This document shows, piece by piece, positions 1 to 12,646 of a DNA stretch of 64,000 nucleotides. Each line of letters starts with the position of its first letter. The stretch's first letter is position 1. The translations under genes and the position numbers were made by a program. The DNA is from Flaccisagitta enflata. Its lineage: Eukaryota; Chaetognatha; Sagittoidea; Aphragmophora. The DNA is taken from assembly GCA_965153355.1 (NCBI GenBank), contig OZ231126.1:37200001-37264000 (forward strand), given 5' to 3'. The notes beneath the pieces are model-generated. The model saw only the letters and a program-made list of their open reading frames with translations, was not told the origin of the DNA and searched no databases.

Positions 1-1138
<1,138 letters not shown>

Positions 1139-1294
1139 CAGGCCGGATACACGGCTACGCCAGACGCGTGTGGGTGGCTGGGGGCCATATTTGAGGTCAC
1201 TAGACCATTTGAACGGACCGACCGACCGACATACCGACCGACCGACCGACCAACCGACGCACAAAGCGGGCTGTAGAGTCGCGTAGCACGTGAC
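1139..1294 (+). mobile_element. Hairpin-ended HINE-like element, subfamily A1
   Basis: The left end reads CAGGCCGGATACACGGCTA, followed by a degenerate subterminal motif and the 'gaggtcactagaccattt' block. A (GACC)n tetranucleotide array follows, then GCGGGCTGTAGAG and the terminal hairpin GTCGCGTAGCACGTGAC, then an A run. This is the standard layout of the family found throughout the window. A second, truncated left end (CAAGGTCGGATAC) lies at 1397-1430. Confidence 0.75.
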
Positions 1295-1827
1295 AAAAAA
1301 CAGCCCAATTTAGATGGAGTCCATCCAGAGGTGGTCAAGCTTGGCGTGTTCATGGACATCAATGAAGTCGGTCGCAAATGCCATTGAAGGGGTTAACAAG
1401 GTCGGATACAGGGCTACCCAAGTCGGGGGCAATTAACGGTATAGGCTAAACAATCATTTGGGCCGAGGCAGTGATGCTTAACTCATCCACAAACGCCGAA
1501 AAAGCAAAGTGTTACAGACCCATTGAGGACAAACACAAATCAAATACCATCAACAAGACACTTTTGAGCTAAATCACATTCTAATCGTATTGCCTGGAAA
1601 AAATCCTGAATTTCCTTCCTTCAATCTCATACAGTTCGAACACAAATTTAGCGCCCCTGGTAATTTTGCTGTCGAATGCCGCTGGGTGTGTTTACTAACG
1701 ATCCTACACGCGCAATCGAAAAAATATTGCCACCTACGCATTTGGATGCACAGCCGCACCTTCCAATGGTGCCATGTTTGTTTCATGTTTAAGAAGATCA
1801 TTTTAGGAGCAGACCTATACGTATGAT
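1295..1827. other. Non-coding stretch with truncated left-end copy
   Basis: The only recognisable item is a roughly 35-bp left-end fragment of the hairpin-ended family near 1397. The rest is unique sequence without coding signal. Confidence 0.5.
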
Positions 1828-2236
1828 AGGTGGAACAATATCCCTCACTATACCCTAACTTAGATAAATGGAAGAGGGCCTTGTGAACCCTCAGTGACTA
1901 CTGACTAGTCAATACGCACACCGCTCCTAGTTTTCCATAAAACATAATCTGAAAAATTGTTTTTCTTATTCACCCAAAACAAATTGCTTACTAAAAGTAG
2001 TTAAGGTCAATGATTGTTACCTGTTAAACCAAAATTCAACATATCACCCGAGGGTAACCTTATTAAGAAACCATACCCTTAGAGGGTAGAATCGAGGTCA
2101 AGCTAAATGCGACCGCCGGACATTCTAATCCAAGGTACTGAGTAGTAGGACAGGTGGAACAATATCCCTCACTATACCCTAACTAAAATAAATGGAAGAG
2201 GGCCTTGTGAACCCTCAGTGACTAGTTAATACGCGC
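1828..2236. repeat. Pair of 85-bp direct repeats with 240-bp spacer
   Basis: Positions 1828-1912 and 2152-2236 are near identical. Both begin AGGTGGAACAATATCCCTC and run through CCTTGTGAACCCTCAGTGAC. The spacer is unique. Direct flanking repeats could be a decayed tandem duplication or very short LTR-like ends; no internal coding was seen. Confidence 0.8.
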
Positions 2237-3202
2237 GTATATAACATCTACAAACGTCAAGACTCAAGATTCCCGTATTTTGATATCGCTGTTGTGGTTA
2301 AATTATTGTGAATTTGCGCATCGTGACTGGCAAGCTACGGCCATACGGGTTACGAATATGCACGAATTAGAAAAGAATTTAGGTGGATTCGTATGAAAAA
2401 CTTCGTGATGAATCCAATTTTTGAACAATGTTTTTATCCACTTCTGGAGCGAATATAAGAAGAGCAGAAATGCAAATGATCTTGAAATTTGCAATAAAAC
2501 TGACAAGGTTTTCGAAGAATACATCAAACGAATTTAATTTCATTTTATTGTTCCACTTCGTTGTTATTTGTTACGTCGATTTCTTTCTTTGTTTTGGCTA
2601 ATGGAGAGGCTTGGAATTCAATGTTTTCCTCTTTTGTTTGGTCGTTGTTTTTGTACTTACAACGGATATTTTCCCTTACTTTCAGGAGATGGCGTGAGAA
2701 AGAATTGATTTGGTTTTCTTACTTTCATCAATGTTCTTTTTTTTCCCCTTTTTTTGTTCTTCTGTGGCGCCTTCAATTTGGCTGAGATTGGAAAAAATTT
2801 CGTTCTATTCAGGATTCTGATCAAAAAATCGAATCAAGATTCGAAAATCAAAAGAACTGAAACTCAATTCGGTTGCCTCATCCAACTACCCTGCCGAGAA
2901 ATGTGGTTGTGAATTTGTTCTCATTAGACATTACTTATTATCAATATCAGCCAGATATTTTGGAAAGCAAATAATTTGACTGCGCTCTATATTTTTTTTA
3001 TGAAAATGTCTAAATTGTTTGATGATAATTCGAAATAATGAATCATGAAAATATTTCAATATAAAGTTTTATTGAAAACAAAATTTAACTGATTACCAAT
3101 AAAGGTGGCTAATCGCCGTAGGAAAAAAGTCGTAAATGCTGATAGAAAGAGAGAGAGAGAGAGAGAGGGGGAGAGAAAGACAGAGAGAGAAATAGAGAAA
3201 AA
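2237..3202. other. AT-rich non-coding stretch
   Basis: No recognised feature. Short open frames here are T-rich low-complexity sequence. A short AG run begins near 3146. Confidence 0.5.
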
Positions 3203-3383
3203 CATGTAACACAGGGTATCAATATCGTTGTGGACAGGGGCATCCAACCCCATCCACACCCTAACCCCCACACACAAGTATCTAGACTGCTTGTTTTTCC
3301 ACTTTTCCACTTGGACGGACAGACGGACCAACAGACCGATGGATAGACTGACAGACAAAGCCTCTCATAGAGTCCGGAGTTGA
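3203..3383 (+). mobile_element. Degraded HINE-like element, subfamily A3
   Basis: Recognised by the A3 body: GGTATCAATATCGTTGTGGAC, then GGGGCATCCAACCCCATCC, a CACTTTTCCACTT block, a GACG/GACC array and GACAAAGCCTCTCATAGAG. The terminal hairpin is decayed. It is the oldest-looking A3 copy in the window. Confidence 0.6.
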
Positions 3384-3735
3384 AATAAGAGAGAGACTGT
3401 GCTGCCAGGATGCACAATTATCACCCTGGACATTTCAAAGTTCAAACAGACTTCAACTAACTCGATTTTCCTCGTTTTTTGGGAAAACGCAAAAAATTCG
3501 GAAAAATAAAAAAGATTCAAAAATTCACAGCTCCAAAATTATTGATCGCACAGAATTCTGCGTTGCGTCATCTGAAAGAGGAGAATTAGCTCTTTCTTAG
3601 CTGTTAATTTCATGCGTAGTCCCATTTGGCCCAAAAAAAGCACCAACTTCCCCAAAAGACGCACGAAAAAAGGGAAAACCAAATTCCTCCGCAGGTCTCA
3701 AAAAGCCGAAGGTATTCTTCGACTTTTTTCCAAAT
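3384..3735. other. Non-coding stretch
   Basis: Nothing recognisable; AT-rich unique sequence. Confidence 0.45.
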
Positions 3736-3895
3736 TACACTTTTTATTTTTTATAAGAACCCAGCTTATAAGAACATCAATGCTTGAAATTGCTCTAAAA
3801 TTAAGAACATCGTAGTTATTTTATTAGTAGCTATCTCTATCTCTTTTGAAGGCTTCGACCAAAAAATGATGTTCTTATAAAAAATAAAAAGTGTA
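3736..3895. mobile_element. Tc1/mariner-like MITE with TA target duplication
   Basis: A perfect terminal inverted repeat of about 23 bp begins CACTTTTTATTTTTTATAAG at 3738 and is mirrored at 3871-3893. TA dinucleotides lie directly outside both ends (3736-3737 and 3894-3895). The element is about 156 bp with no coding capacity. TA duplication is typical of the Tc1/mariner superfamily, but the family itself is not identified. Confidence 0.85.
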
Positions 3896-5379
3896 TTGAT
3901 CAACTATGAGAATTTTAAATCTAGATTCACATTTTTAATGACTGTGCTAACCACCTGATGATAGTTATTGGCAACAGTATCCTAGCGTTAAGTAAAGCAA
4001 ATAGTTTAAATGATCATTGATAAAATATGTATCATGTAAAAATGGATCTTTGTAGATCCACTCATGGTCATTTAAAATCATATAAATTGCTGTAATTACC
4101 AATAATTGAAAAATTCCGCTTGATGAACATGAGAAATACAGTTAGCTCGTACTAAATAATGAAAGTTCATATATATTTCAATTTGATTCAATTCAATTCA
4201 ATATATTTCAATTTGATCAATGAGAGTATTCATACAAAATGGCTTTCAGGGTTTGGTGAAGCCAATAGAAACTCTGTATACATCTAAAAAACAAAGTATT
4301 GATGGAATGATAAGCCAAAATTCAAATACTATTGATTCAACAAAACATATTGCTTATACATAACTGAAATTAAGTACAAATAGAAAAAAGAAAAAAATCC
4401 CAGGGACACTCGACGCTGCAGGGTAGTGGATGATATCCATGCTGCGTATGATGATGTTGCAAAGCTGGTTGAGTCTACTTGTGTGGTCCTGTCATGGAGG
4501 AGCTTCGGAGAAAACCTTCGGGATGGCCCGCGTGAATCTGCTCATCGAGGATCGAATCAACGCTCGAGAGCTCCCGGAGTGCGGCCACCTAGAAGCCAGC
4601 GGGCTCCAAGGTTGAAGCCGATGAACTTTGTTAAAAACTAAGAAGCCTGAAATTCAAGTGATAGTTGAATTATAAAGATAAAGCATAAGAATTTCAATAT
4701 GACTTCATCAAAGGGAGAGAAGAAAAAAGAGCCAACGGGGAAAATATAAGATGGGGGAAAAACGAAGGAGAAAAAAAAAGAAGGAAGAAAGTGTTTTCTT
4801 AAATCGAGGACCAGATCGAGCATTAAATTTTTAACTAAAAGAAAGAAAAAAAAGCGGCTTTTGATGAATTTTATTGTAATTAAAATAATGCGGCTAAGGA
4901 AAAGGGAGAGAGAGAGAGAGAGAGTCTAGGAGTCGAGGCCCGGGATCCGGCCAATACACAATTCGATAACAAAGATCGAATAATTGAGAAAATTTGTAAA
5001 AACAAAAGAGCGTCGAAACGCGGAAAGGGAGAGAGAAAAAAAAAGAATGGTCCGAGGAAGGAGAGGGAGTGGCAACAGGAAAAAAGGGCAAAAGTTCGCT
5101 GAAGGGGAAAAGAAATGGTGAAGTTACTTTGCGGTTAGTAGAAAACCCCAAAGATGTACCATGTTGGTAGGATCTATCATCCAAAAGGGGTTGATGAATA
5201 TGTGTCCATGATGTAAAAGAGTGCTAATGTTGCATGACCACTTGTATTTGCGTAAGTATTAAAATATACCAAGTAAGTTGGTTCATCGAAATGTAGGAAA
5301 AAAAAAGTTCATGAGAACAGTTAACAACGTCGCGTGCGTTCGATCTTTCAAACAAAATTTTTTTGTCATACATGAAAAA
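3896..5379. other. AT-rich unique DNA with one GC-richer patch
   Basis: Mostly AT-rich and featureless. A more balanced patch at about 4390-4630 is open in two overlapping frames, but no domain or splice structure is recognisable. Purine-rich runs with a short AG repeat lie at 4700-4925. Confidence 0.45.
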
Positions 5380-5532
5380 CAAGGCCGAATACACTCCCCC
5401 CCACCCTTTCCGGATGGGTGGGCAGGAGCGGAATAGCAAAAAAACGCTCACATTTTGTTTTGGTTACCGACATACCGACGGACCGACAGACGGACGGACG
5501 GACCGACACAGCAAGTTCTAGAGTCCGCGACT
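5380..5532 (+). mobile_element. HINE-like element, A2-type right end
   Basis: It begins CAAGGCCGAATACACTCC after an A run, carries GGGTGGGCAGGAGCGG, then a (GACN)n array. It ends in a reduced hairpin (AGAGTCCGCGACT) followed by AAAAA. Confidence 0.75.
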
Positions 5533-5619
5533 AAAAAACAAAAGGCACTTCTAAGGGCACGCAGGACAGTGAACGGTGGTTTAGGTTGGTTAGGTGGTTG
5601 GTTGGTCTCCGGTCTGGAT

Positions 5620-5621
<2 letters not shown>

Positions 5622-5678
<57 letters not shown>

Positions 5679-5684
5679 GAGAGA
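5622..5684. repeat. (AG)n microsatellite
   Basis: About 63 bp of AG with a single C interruption near its end. Confidence 0.97.
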
Positions 5685-6222
5685 GATCTTTTTCTTAGAG
5701 ATCAATTTATAGAATTTTTTTTCATAGATTCAAAATGTATACTCAAAGATTTGGCTCTATAATGCCATTTTATTTGCTTAAATAAAGGACTTCCCACCAA
5801 AAAAGAAAGAAAAAAGAATGGTTCCACGAGCACCCGAAACAACAATAAATCGGTATCTTTATCACTGTTAAACACGTCAGGAGTGTTTACAGCCGGTTGC
5901 CTCCTTATCCCAACCGGTTTTGATGTAGCCGAAAAGAAACGTCAAAAAATATCAATTTTTGCGGTTGAGAAATTCAAAGTGGATCTAAATGAGATAAGGA
6001 AACTTCTCGTTGAAGCTTTTAGCCGACGATAGCTTTGTGACTCATTTGTTTTCTGTATTAGACTTTTACAGCCTTTCATTCCTTTCATTGAATTGTAAAG
6101 TTCAACATCGCTATTTCACGATGACCATTGGATAACCAAATAATTGGATAACAAAATAATGGTCAAACTGGAATCAGGCCGTGCGCATTTATAGTCGCGC
6201 GCACGGCATACGCGGACGCACT

Positions 6223-6230
<8 letters not shown>
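5685..6230. other. Non-coding stretch
   Basis: Unique AT-rich sequence; no gene or repeat seen. Confidence 0.45.
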
Positions 6231-6286
<56 letters not shown>

Positions 6287-6490
6287 ACTCTGTCGTTCCT
6301 ATGCCCGGTCCGTCTGTAAACAACATTATTAAACATAATTACCATTAATAAAGTCTGTTTTCAATTATGATTATGTAATTATGTGATTTTGTTATTATGT
6401 TATCATGTAACAATGTGATTATCCTATTACGTATTTAAAGGTAAAAATGAAATGATGTAGTTATGTAATCATACAATTATGAAACATTTT
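6231..6490. repeat. (CA)n microsatellite and TTATGTAA minisatellite
   Basis: A (CA)n array runs to about 6285. From about 6358 to 6480 there is a degenerate array built on 'ttatgtaattatgtgatt', a short-period AT-rich minisatellite. Confidence 0.85.
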
Positions 6491-7911
6491 AATTGCGTAT
6501 ATAAAACGAAGCAGGTAACTCTGACCCTGCTGGGGTTGCTATTCATGAGAATAGTACAAAGTAGCCTTAAAATGAATTTGGTACTGCAGCAATACGTATA
6601 TATGACGTGAAGAACGGCTACAGTACTTTAGGGTACGAACTCTCCTTGATAGAAATATGAAAACGTAAAAACCGACCCAGACGCGAAATCAAGCAATTTA
6701 TGCGCTGGTTTTGAGCGACACCGGGTACTGGAAAAAAATTTCAACTTTGCGGAAAAACGAACCGAGAATACTACTTAATGAACCGCTGTTTCTAAATAGA
6801 AAACTAACGACGTGGTTTACTTACTACGTGACAACCCTTATTCTAAAAAGATCAACGAGGTAGATCTTATCGCTTGATCTGTATGAATCCCGTAAATAAC
6901 GAGTCTCATTCTCTATTCCTCGTTAAATGGTAAGCAGGAATATATTCTAGTCATTATATGACCTCAGGATCCGGATGCAGTTCCGAGTGCTAATCAGTAA
7001 TCACAAAATCTAAAAGAAATAGAGTATATTGAACCGCACCACGGGATAGATTTATTGTCATCGCCCATAAGAGAGATAAAACTTATAAGGTTAACTACGT
7101 GACCATCCAGTGGTGGAAGCTTTGCAGAAAACCACTCGCAAATCAAAAATCTTACCAACAGACTGAAAGAATGATAGACTGACAGTCAGTCACTAACTGG
7201 CGCACCAATGGACTGATGACCAACTAACCAACCAATCAACCAACCAACCAACACAGCAACGCAAAGAATTGCATGTGTGGGACAAAAAATGTGCCATGCC
7301 CGGTTGAATACGTTTCATGGCATATAACATTTAGATTTTTTCCCAACTATCAAATGCATTCTTATTCTATCCTTTTTCAGCCCAAAGTGCGGCCTATCAT
7401 TAGAAGATTAGACACCTCAACGACGAACGCTGATCAATCGAGTTTTCCAAAGCTTCTTTCGAGCCTCTTAAAAACAGGTGCGAGGACGAGGTTACAATAT
7501 CCAGTTGTCTAGACTAGATGTTACTCGGGACTTGTTCCCAGTTATCACGTGGCGGAGCGATATGGGTGGGAAGGTGTTGGATCACAACCTCACAAGCATG
7601 CTGATCTAATCCCTAAATTGCGTTATTGGAATTCTGTAATTCGATGAGACTCATCTCATTCCAAGTAATTCGTTCACTTACAACCATGACAATATCACAA
7701 GGATGAAAGATCTTTCTGAAGGCCTCATGCGTCGGGCATAAATCAAATCACTGTAAAAGTGGGGCGATCTTCACGACGGAGTGTCTCATCCGTAAAAACG
7801 CTCGGCTGATCTTTCCGTCAACATCTCAGTTTTTACGCACACAAAAAGCCGCCTTGTCTCAGAAACGTCAGATCAAAATCCCGCACAACCGAAATCGAAG
7901 AGAAGAGAGTG
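6491..7911. other. Unique non-coding DNA
   Basis: No confident feature. A (CCAA)n-like tract and a possible decayed right end of the hairpin-ended family lie at about 7195-7285. A T-rich stretch ending in CAG at 7378 precedes an open segment of about 130 bp, but no donor or domain supports an exon. Confidence 0.4.
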
Positions 7912-7912
7912 A

Positions 7913-7968
<56 letters not shown>

Positions 7969-7969
7969 A
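7912..7969. repeat. (GAAA)n microsatellite
   Basis: Tetranucleotide array of about 58 bp. Confidence 0.97.
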
Positions 7970-8629
7970 GAAAGAGAGAAGAAACGTCGAAACAGGCGCT
8001 GCATGGACTGTGATCACCTTATGTAGGAGCAGAGAAATAGAAAATGAAGTGTTTTGAGCCAAAGAGGTGAATTTCATAAGGAGATCACGGTCAACTTATT
8101 AAGGACACGGTAAACACGGTACTTGTGGAAAGGGCCAAACTTCGAATGGAAATACATCATACTGGTCACAAGGTCTAAAAGGGAACATCCCCTTATGGAT
8201 CCACTGTCCAGAAAGTAAAGGATAAAAAAAAAGAAAAAAGGGAGCTAACGATGATGATATGGACAAAGTGACAGAGACCGCAGCTGAAAAAACATCGTTG
8301 GCCGCCATCCGATGTTGTGGAAGAAAACGAAGACGACGACGACGACGACGAGGCTTTATCCTGTCACCGTCATAATGTTCTTAACCCAGTCGTCCATATC
8401 ACCGTCATCACCGTCATCATCTTCGTTATGGTCGTCACCCTCCGTCGTTGTCACCGTCATCAGGGGCGTCAACCTCTTTTTATTTTCTGTCATTTTTACG
8501 TTGTTGTACTTTCTTCGCCTCCTTTAAAAAGCGGATTGACATCTCAAAAGAAAAGAATCATTTTTTCTTTTTTTATTGAATAGACGTGAAGATACATTCG
8601 TCCTTTAATTGGCAGGAAGAGAGATGAGC

Positions 8630-8632
<3 letters not shown>
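7970..8632. other. Non-coding stretch with short (GAC)n
   Basis: Mostly unique. A short (GAC)n run sits at 8331-8350, followed by GTCATC-rich low-complexity sequence to about 8465. Confidence 0.5.

Positions 8633-8673
<41 letters not shown>
8633..8673. repeat. (AG)n microsatellite
   Basis: About 41 bp of AG. Confidence 0.97.
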
Positions 8674-8676
<3 letters not shown>

Positions 8677-8801
8677 ACATTGGGCATATTCTAATGAAAT
8701 AATCCCTTCCTAATTAGTTCATCGCAACTTTTTCAAATACACATCCTGTCTTTTATTCATACATGCTCTCTTTCTTTGTCTGTTTTTCTTCTCGGTCTGT
8801 C

Positions 8802-8802
<1 letters not shown>

Positions 8803-8857
<55 letters not shown>

Positions 8858-8905
8858 GGCAGTCATTGAGTATCTCTGTCTCTCTATCTCTGTTTATCTT
8901 TCTTT

Positions 8906-8993
<88 letters not shown>
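8803..8993. repeat. (CTGT)n followed by (CT)n
   Basis: A CTGT tetranucleotide array (8803-8858) is followed by a degenerate CT region and a CT array of about 80 bp. Adjacent CTGT and CT arrays recur at 49880 and 53778. Confidence 0.97.
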
Positions 8994-9390
<397 letters not shown>

Positions 9391-9859
9391 CTCTCTCTAC
9401 ACGTCCTTTGCCTGAGATGCGCCTATAAGCACAAGCATGAGCTTCTGAGACGCAACAATAAGGCTCTTTCGTTTTTCTTCCAGATTGGTAACGGTGACTT
9501 GTATAGCAATTAGTGCTCTGCGCAGTTGCCCATGTTTTTTTTTTACAATTTTCAGGTGAAAAACTAAAAAATTTGCCTGGCGATTAGATAATGATAACAT
9601 TGATTGACGCCTTTATTTGGTCATGCTAGAATGCTTGGCGAATATTCTCATCCTTTTGGCTGTCAGAGGGACCATAATTTACCACATCCGATCTTTCCTC
9701 GGGTCCTTGTTTTCCTATGCTCACTACTCCATCCGGTGAGGGTTAACGAGGGTATGGGATGTTTTTTTTTCCTTTGTTATAGAATCAAAAAAATTGCTTT
9801 GGTAATGTTTGTAGGAAAAGCTCACTTGCACTTCCGCATTGGAGACTAAGACACGCCTT

Positions 9860-9860
<1 letters not shown>
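9391..9860. other. Non-coding stretch
   Basis: Unique sequence without recognised features. Confidence 0.45.

Positions 9861-9914
<54 letters not shown>
9861..9914. repeat. (AG)n microsatellite
   Basis: About 54 bp of AG. Confidence 0.97.
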
Positions 9915-9916
<2 letters not shown>

Positions 9917-10157
9917 TGTATAGTTAATCCTCACTCCAACGAATTTCAAGAAATCAATAAATTTGACAGTATCGAGAAAGAAACGAGCTGAAAAAAAAAC
10001 AAAGAATTTGCATAATGTCCCATAAGAGCAGTCCGTGGGAGCGGGGTTTAACTGTAAATTGAGAGAAAGACTAAGTGGGAAGTGAAGTATTGGCAGTTTT
10101 GACTCTCGGAGGTCGAATGTATCAGCCTAATTAGCTGTTGGTTTTCTTCAAATTCTC

Positions 10158-10159
<2 letters not shown>

Positions 10160-10204
<45 letters not shown>
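10160..10204. repeat. (CT)n microsatellite
   Basis: About 45 bp of CT, directly abutting the 195-bp tandem pair. Confidence 0.96.
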
Positions 10205-10207
<3 letters not shown>

Positions 10208-10594
10208 GTCTTTTCCTCTAAGCGAGAGTCTCTCCCAAATTCAGGAAGAGGGGAGCAGCACCATGAGACCCATCTCGCTACCATCTCTCAAAGCGTGCCC
10301 GAAGAGAGAGGCAGTGTGAGAGAGAGGTTAGGAAAGAGAGGCATTCTCAACGATGTAGCCGAGACTTCGCTATTGACTTCCTCTCTTTCCCCCTCTCTCC
10401 ACGTCTTTTCCTCTAAGTGAGAGTCTCTCCCGAAATCAGGAAAAGGGGAGCAGCACCATGAAACCCATCTCGCTACCATCTCTCAAAGCGTGCCCAAAGA
10501 GAGAGTCAGTGAGAGAGAGAGGTTAGAAAAGAGAGGCAATCTCACCGATCTAGTCATGACTTCGCTATTGACTCCCTCTCTTTCTCCCTCTCTC
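10205..10594. repeat. Two tandem copies of a 195-bp unit
   Basis: Both units begin CACGTCTTTTCCTCTAAG (10205 and 10400). They share GGGGAGCAGCACCATGA, TCTCAAAGCGTGCCC and GACTTCGCTATTGACT with a few substitutions, and each ends in a CT-rich tract. This is a recent tandem duplication. Confidence 0.93.
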
Positions 10595-10782
10595 TTTTTC
10601 TCTCTTTCTCTCTTTCTCTCGATCTCATCTTGTCTGGTACTACGCGATCGATGGTAACAATAGACTCATAATATATGGTCAATACATCTTCTAGATCAAA
10701 GAAAATTAGGTGTGAATGTTGAAACACTTGTCCCCACATTGCTAACACAGCACAAGTCAAAAGTCAAAAGTCACTGAACAAG

Positions 10783-10793
10783 TCAAAAGAAAG
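10783..10793. repeat. LINE target site duplication, left
   Basis: TCAAAAGAAAG here matches 15663-15673 exactly. The unoccupied paralogue carries it once at 26709-26719. Confidence 0.93.
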
Positions 10794-11237
10794 TTTTTTG
10801 AAGAAATCATTATCTCGTTTTGCAAATAAAAAGGGAAAAAACAATTTAACAAACAACAACAACAATAATACAAAACGTTAACTACATTCGTTCTCCTACT
10901 CTCATCTTGCAATGTGAACAAGAAAAAACATTCGTAACGGCATTTTCATTTTCAACAAAAACGCCAGTTGACGCGATCACGTGACTCATCCATAACGTTG
11001 GAACCACTTCACCACGACCGACAAGGCTCAAGCTAACGGCCACGAGAAATCCACGGGCGAATTCTTTTCCACTCTCTGGTGAGAGGCAGTTCCACTGAGT
11101 ACTATAACGCGTCGACTGTATTCTAACGAATATCTTGTTCTCCTTTTATTTCATGTTACCGGGTAATTTGTCCCACGGAGCGGACAATTCCAACGTGAAA
11201 ACATCCTCACCGTCCGTCACATTTCACACCCGTCGCA
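10794..11237 (+). promoter_or_regulatory. LINE 5' UTR (presumed internal promoter)
   Basis: This 444-bp leader lies between the left target duplication and the first ATG of ORF1. Jockey-clade elements usually carry an internal RNA polymerase II promoter here, but I recognise no initiator or downstream motif with confidence. Confidence 0.6.
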
Positions 11238-12646
11238 ATGAAGCCGGCATCCAACAGAGCCAGAGGTGGCGGAGCAAAAGCTAGCGCCAATCTTCGTGGA
11301 AAAAAAGGGAAAGGAAAAGGAAATGCCAAAGCTGTCCACTTGGATAGTGGCAATGTTGACAACCCTAATGTTAAGGCAATGCTGACTAACCTCGTCAATA
11401 GCCAATTTGCCCAACTACTTACCAACCACGCTGATGACTCTGATTCTGAAGACGAGGGTGACATGGAGATATCCTCAACGCCATCGCCATCTGCATCAAC
11501 GTCATACCAGCCAGCCTCAAAAACACCAGCCTCGAAAACATACAAGAGTCAGGTTGTGATTTTGGAAGGTGTTGATGACAAACTTAAAAAGCACCCGGCT
11601 CGACTTTCAAAAGCCATCAAGGAGACAAAACCTCAGCTTGAAATAAATAAAATCCGCATCACTGCTAGCAACGCGGTTCTGATTGAGCCAAAGCATCCCA
11701 AAGACTGCTGCAGTCTCCTAAAGGAAAATGCTTTTCCACCAAATTCCCCCCTTGGCACTGGAGTTAAAGCACGTCTCCCACGCGAGAACACTGTGACACA
11801 CCAAGTAGTAATTCTAGGTCTTGATGTCGAAATCACCGACAAAGAAATAGAAGAAATGCTTGATCTTCAAGAATTGCCCCACAATGGCGTCAAAAGGATA
11901 AAAAGTCGAAAAAAAAACCAACCCACTGAGCTGGTGCGGCTGTTCTTAAAAAGTGAAGAAAAGAAAAAGCAACTTCTTCGTCAAGGGCTTTATCTTGACC
12001 AGATGCATTTCAAATGTGTTGCTGCAAAGGAAGATGAGGAAAAAAGCTCACCTTCCAGTGCTTCAATTGTCAAGCATGGGGCGAACACAAAACATGGCAA
12101 TGCGAAAATGAGACCAAGTGCGTCATCTGTGGTGGTCCGCATCGTACGGCCGACTGTGACAAGAGCAAAGCTGAGGCCACTTGCTGCAACTGTGGCCAGA
12201 ATCATGCTGCATGGTCTACAGCATGCAAAAGCTACAAAGATTCAGTCGAAAAGCGGAAAACCACTGGTAGATCGTATTCCTCTGTGACAAAAACTACCAC
12301 TCAACCATCCCTACTCCATACACAGATTCTAGCTGTCGTCCATGAGGCAATGGCCAACCTCAAAAAGCAGATTGCAGTGATTGTGGGGGAAGTGGTTACA
12401 AAAGCACTCCTTGAACACACCTTCTACGAGACAGAGAAAAAGCGGACCAATGGTAAGACCCATCTTGGAGCCACAGCTCGAACCAACTCCATTGCCAAAA
12501 TGGCTGCCACTGCCGTCAATGCTAGGCCTTTCTTTGACTCCGACACGTCGCAAGTCTGTACGGAGGAGATTGGCCGCGTCGTTTTGGAAAGATTGTCAAG
12601 CTCCTTCCAACAAAACACAACAGGCCCATCTGCCAGTTCACAATGA
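11238..12646 (+). pseudogene. LINE ORF1, gag-like RNA-binding protein with one frameshift
   Basis: ORF1 proteins of Jockey elements bind element RNA and form the ribonucleoprotein. The N-terminus (about residues 1-110) is basic, then acidic and Ser/Pro-rich. A central region (about 115-265) holds two RRM-like stretches, for example around HQVVILGLDVEITDKEIEEM. After the A6 run at 12040-12045 the frame moves by -1. The downstream frame then encodes three zinc knuckles at 12059-12205: C-X2-C-X5-H-X4-C, C-X2-C-X3-H-X4-C and C-X2-C-X3-H-X6-C. That frame ends at TGA 12644-12646, overlapping the ORF2 start in ATGA. In the uncorrected frame the protein stops at 12287 without knuckles. The shift is probably a 1-base loss in this copy or an assembly homopolymer error; a programmed -1 shift is less likely. 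Confidence 0.9.

Noticed and set aside
5380-5700. Protein-coding frame across the (GACN)n and AG arrays
   Set aside because: It runs through a hairpin-ended element and an SSR; no independent evidence.
7379-7512. Exon after TTTTTCAG
   Set aside because: Acceptor-like, but no matching donor, no domain, and AT-rich composition like surrounding DNA.
12040-12045. Classical -1 slippery heptamer (A_AAA_AAG) for programmed frameshifting
   Set aside because: In the ORF1 frame the codons are GAA AAA AGC, so the heptamer is out of register. A private indel or sequencing error is simpler.
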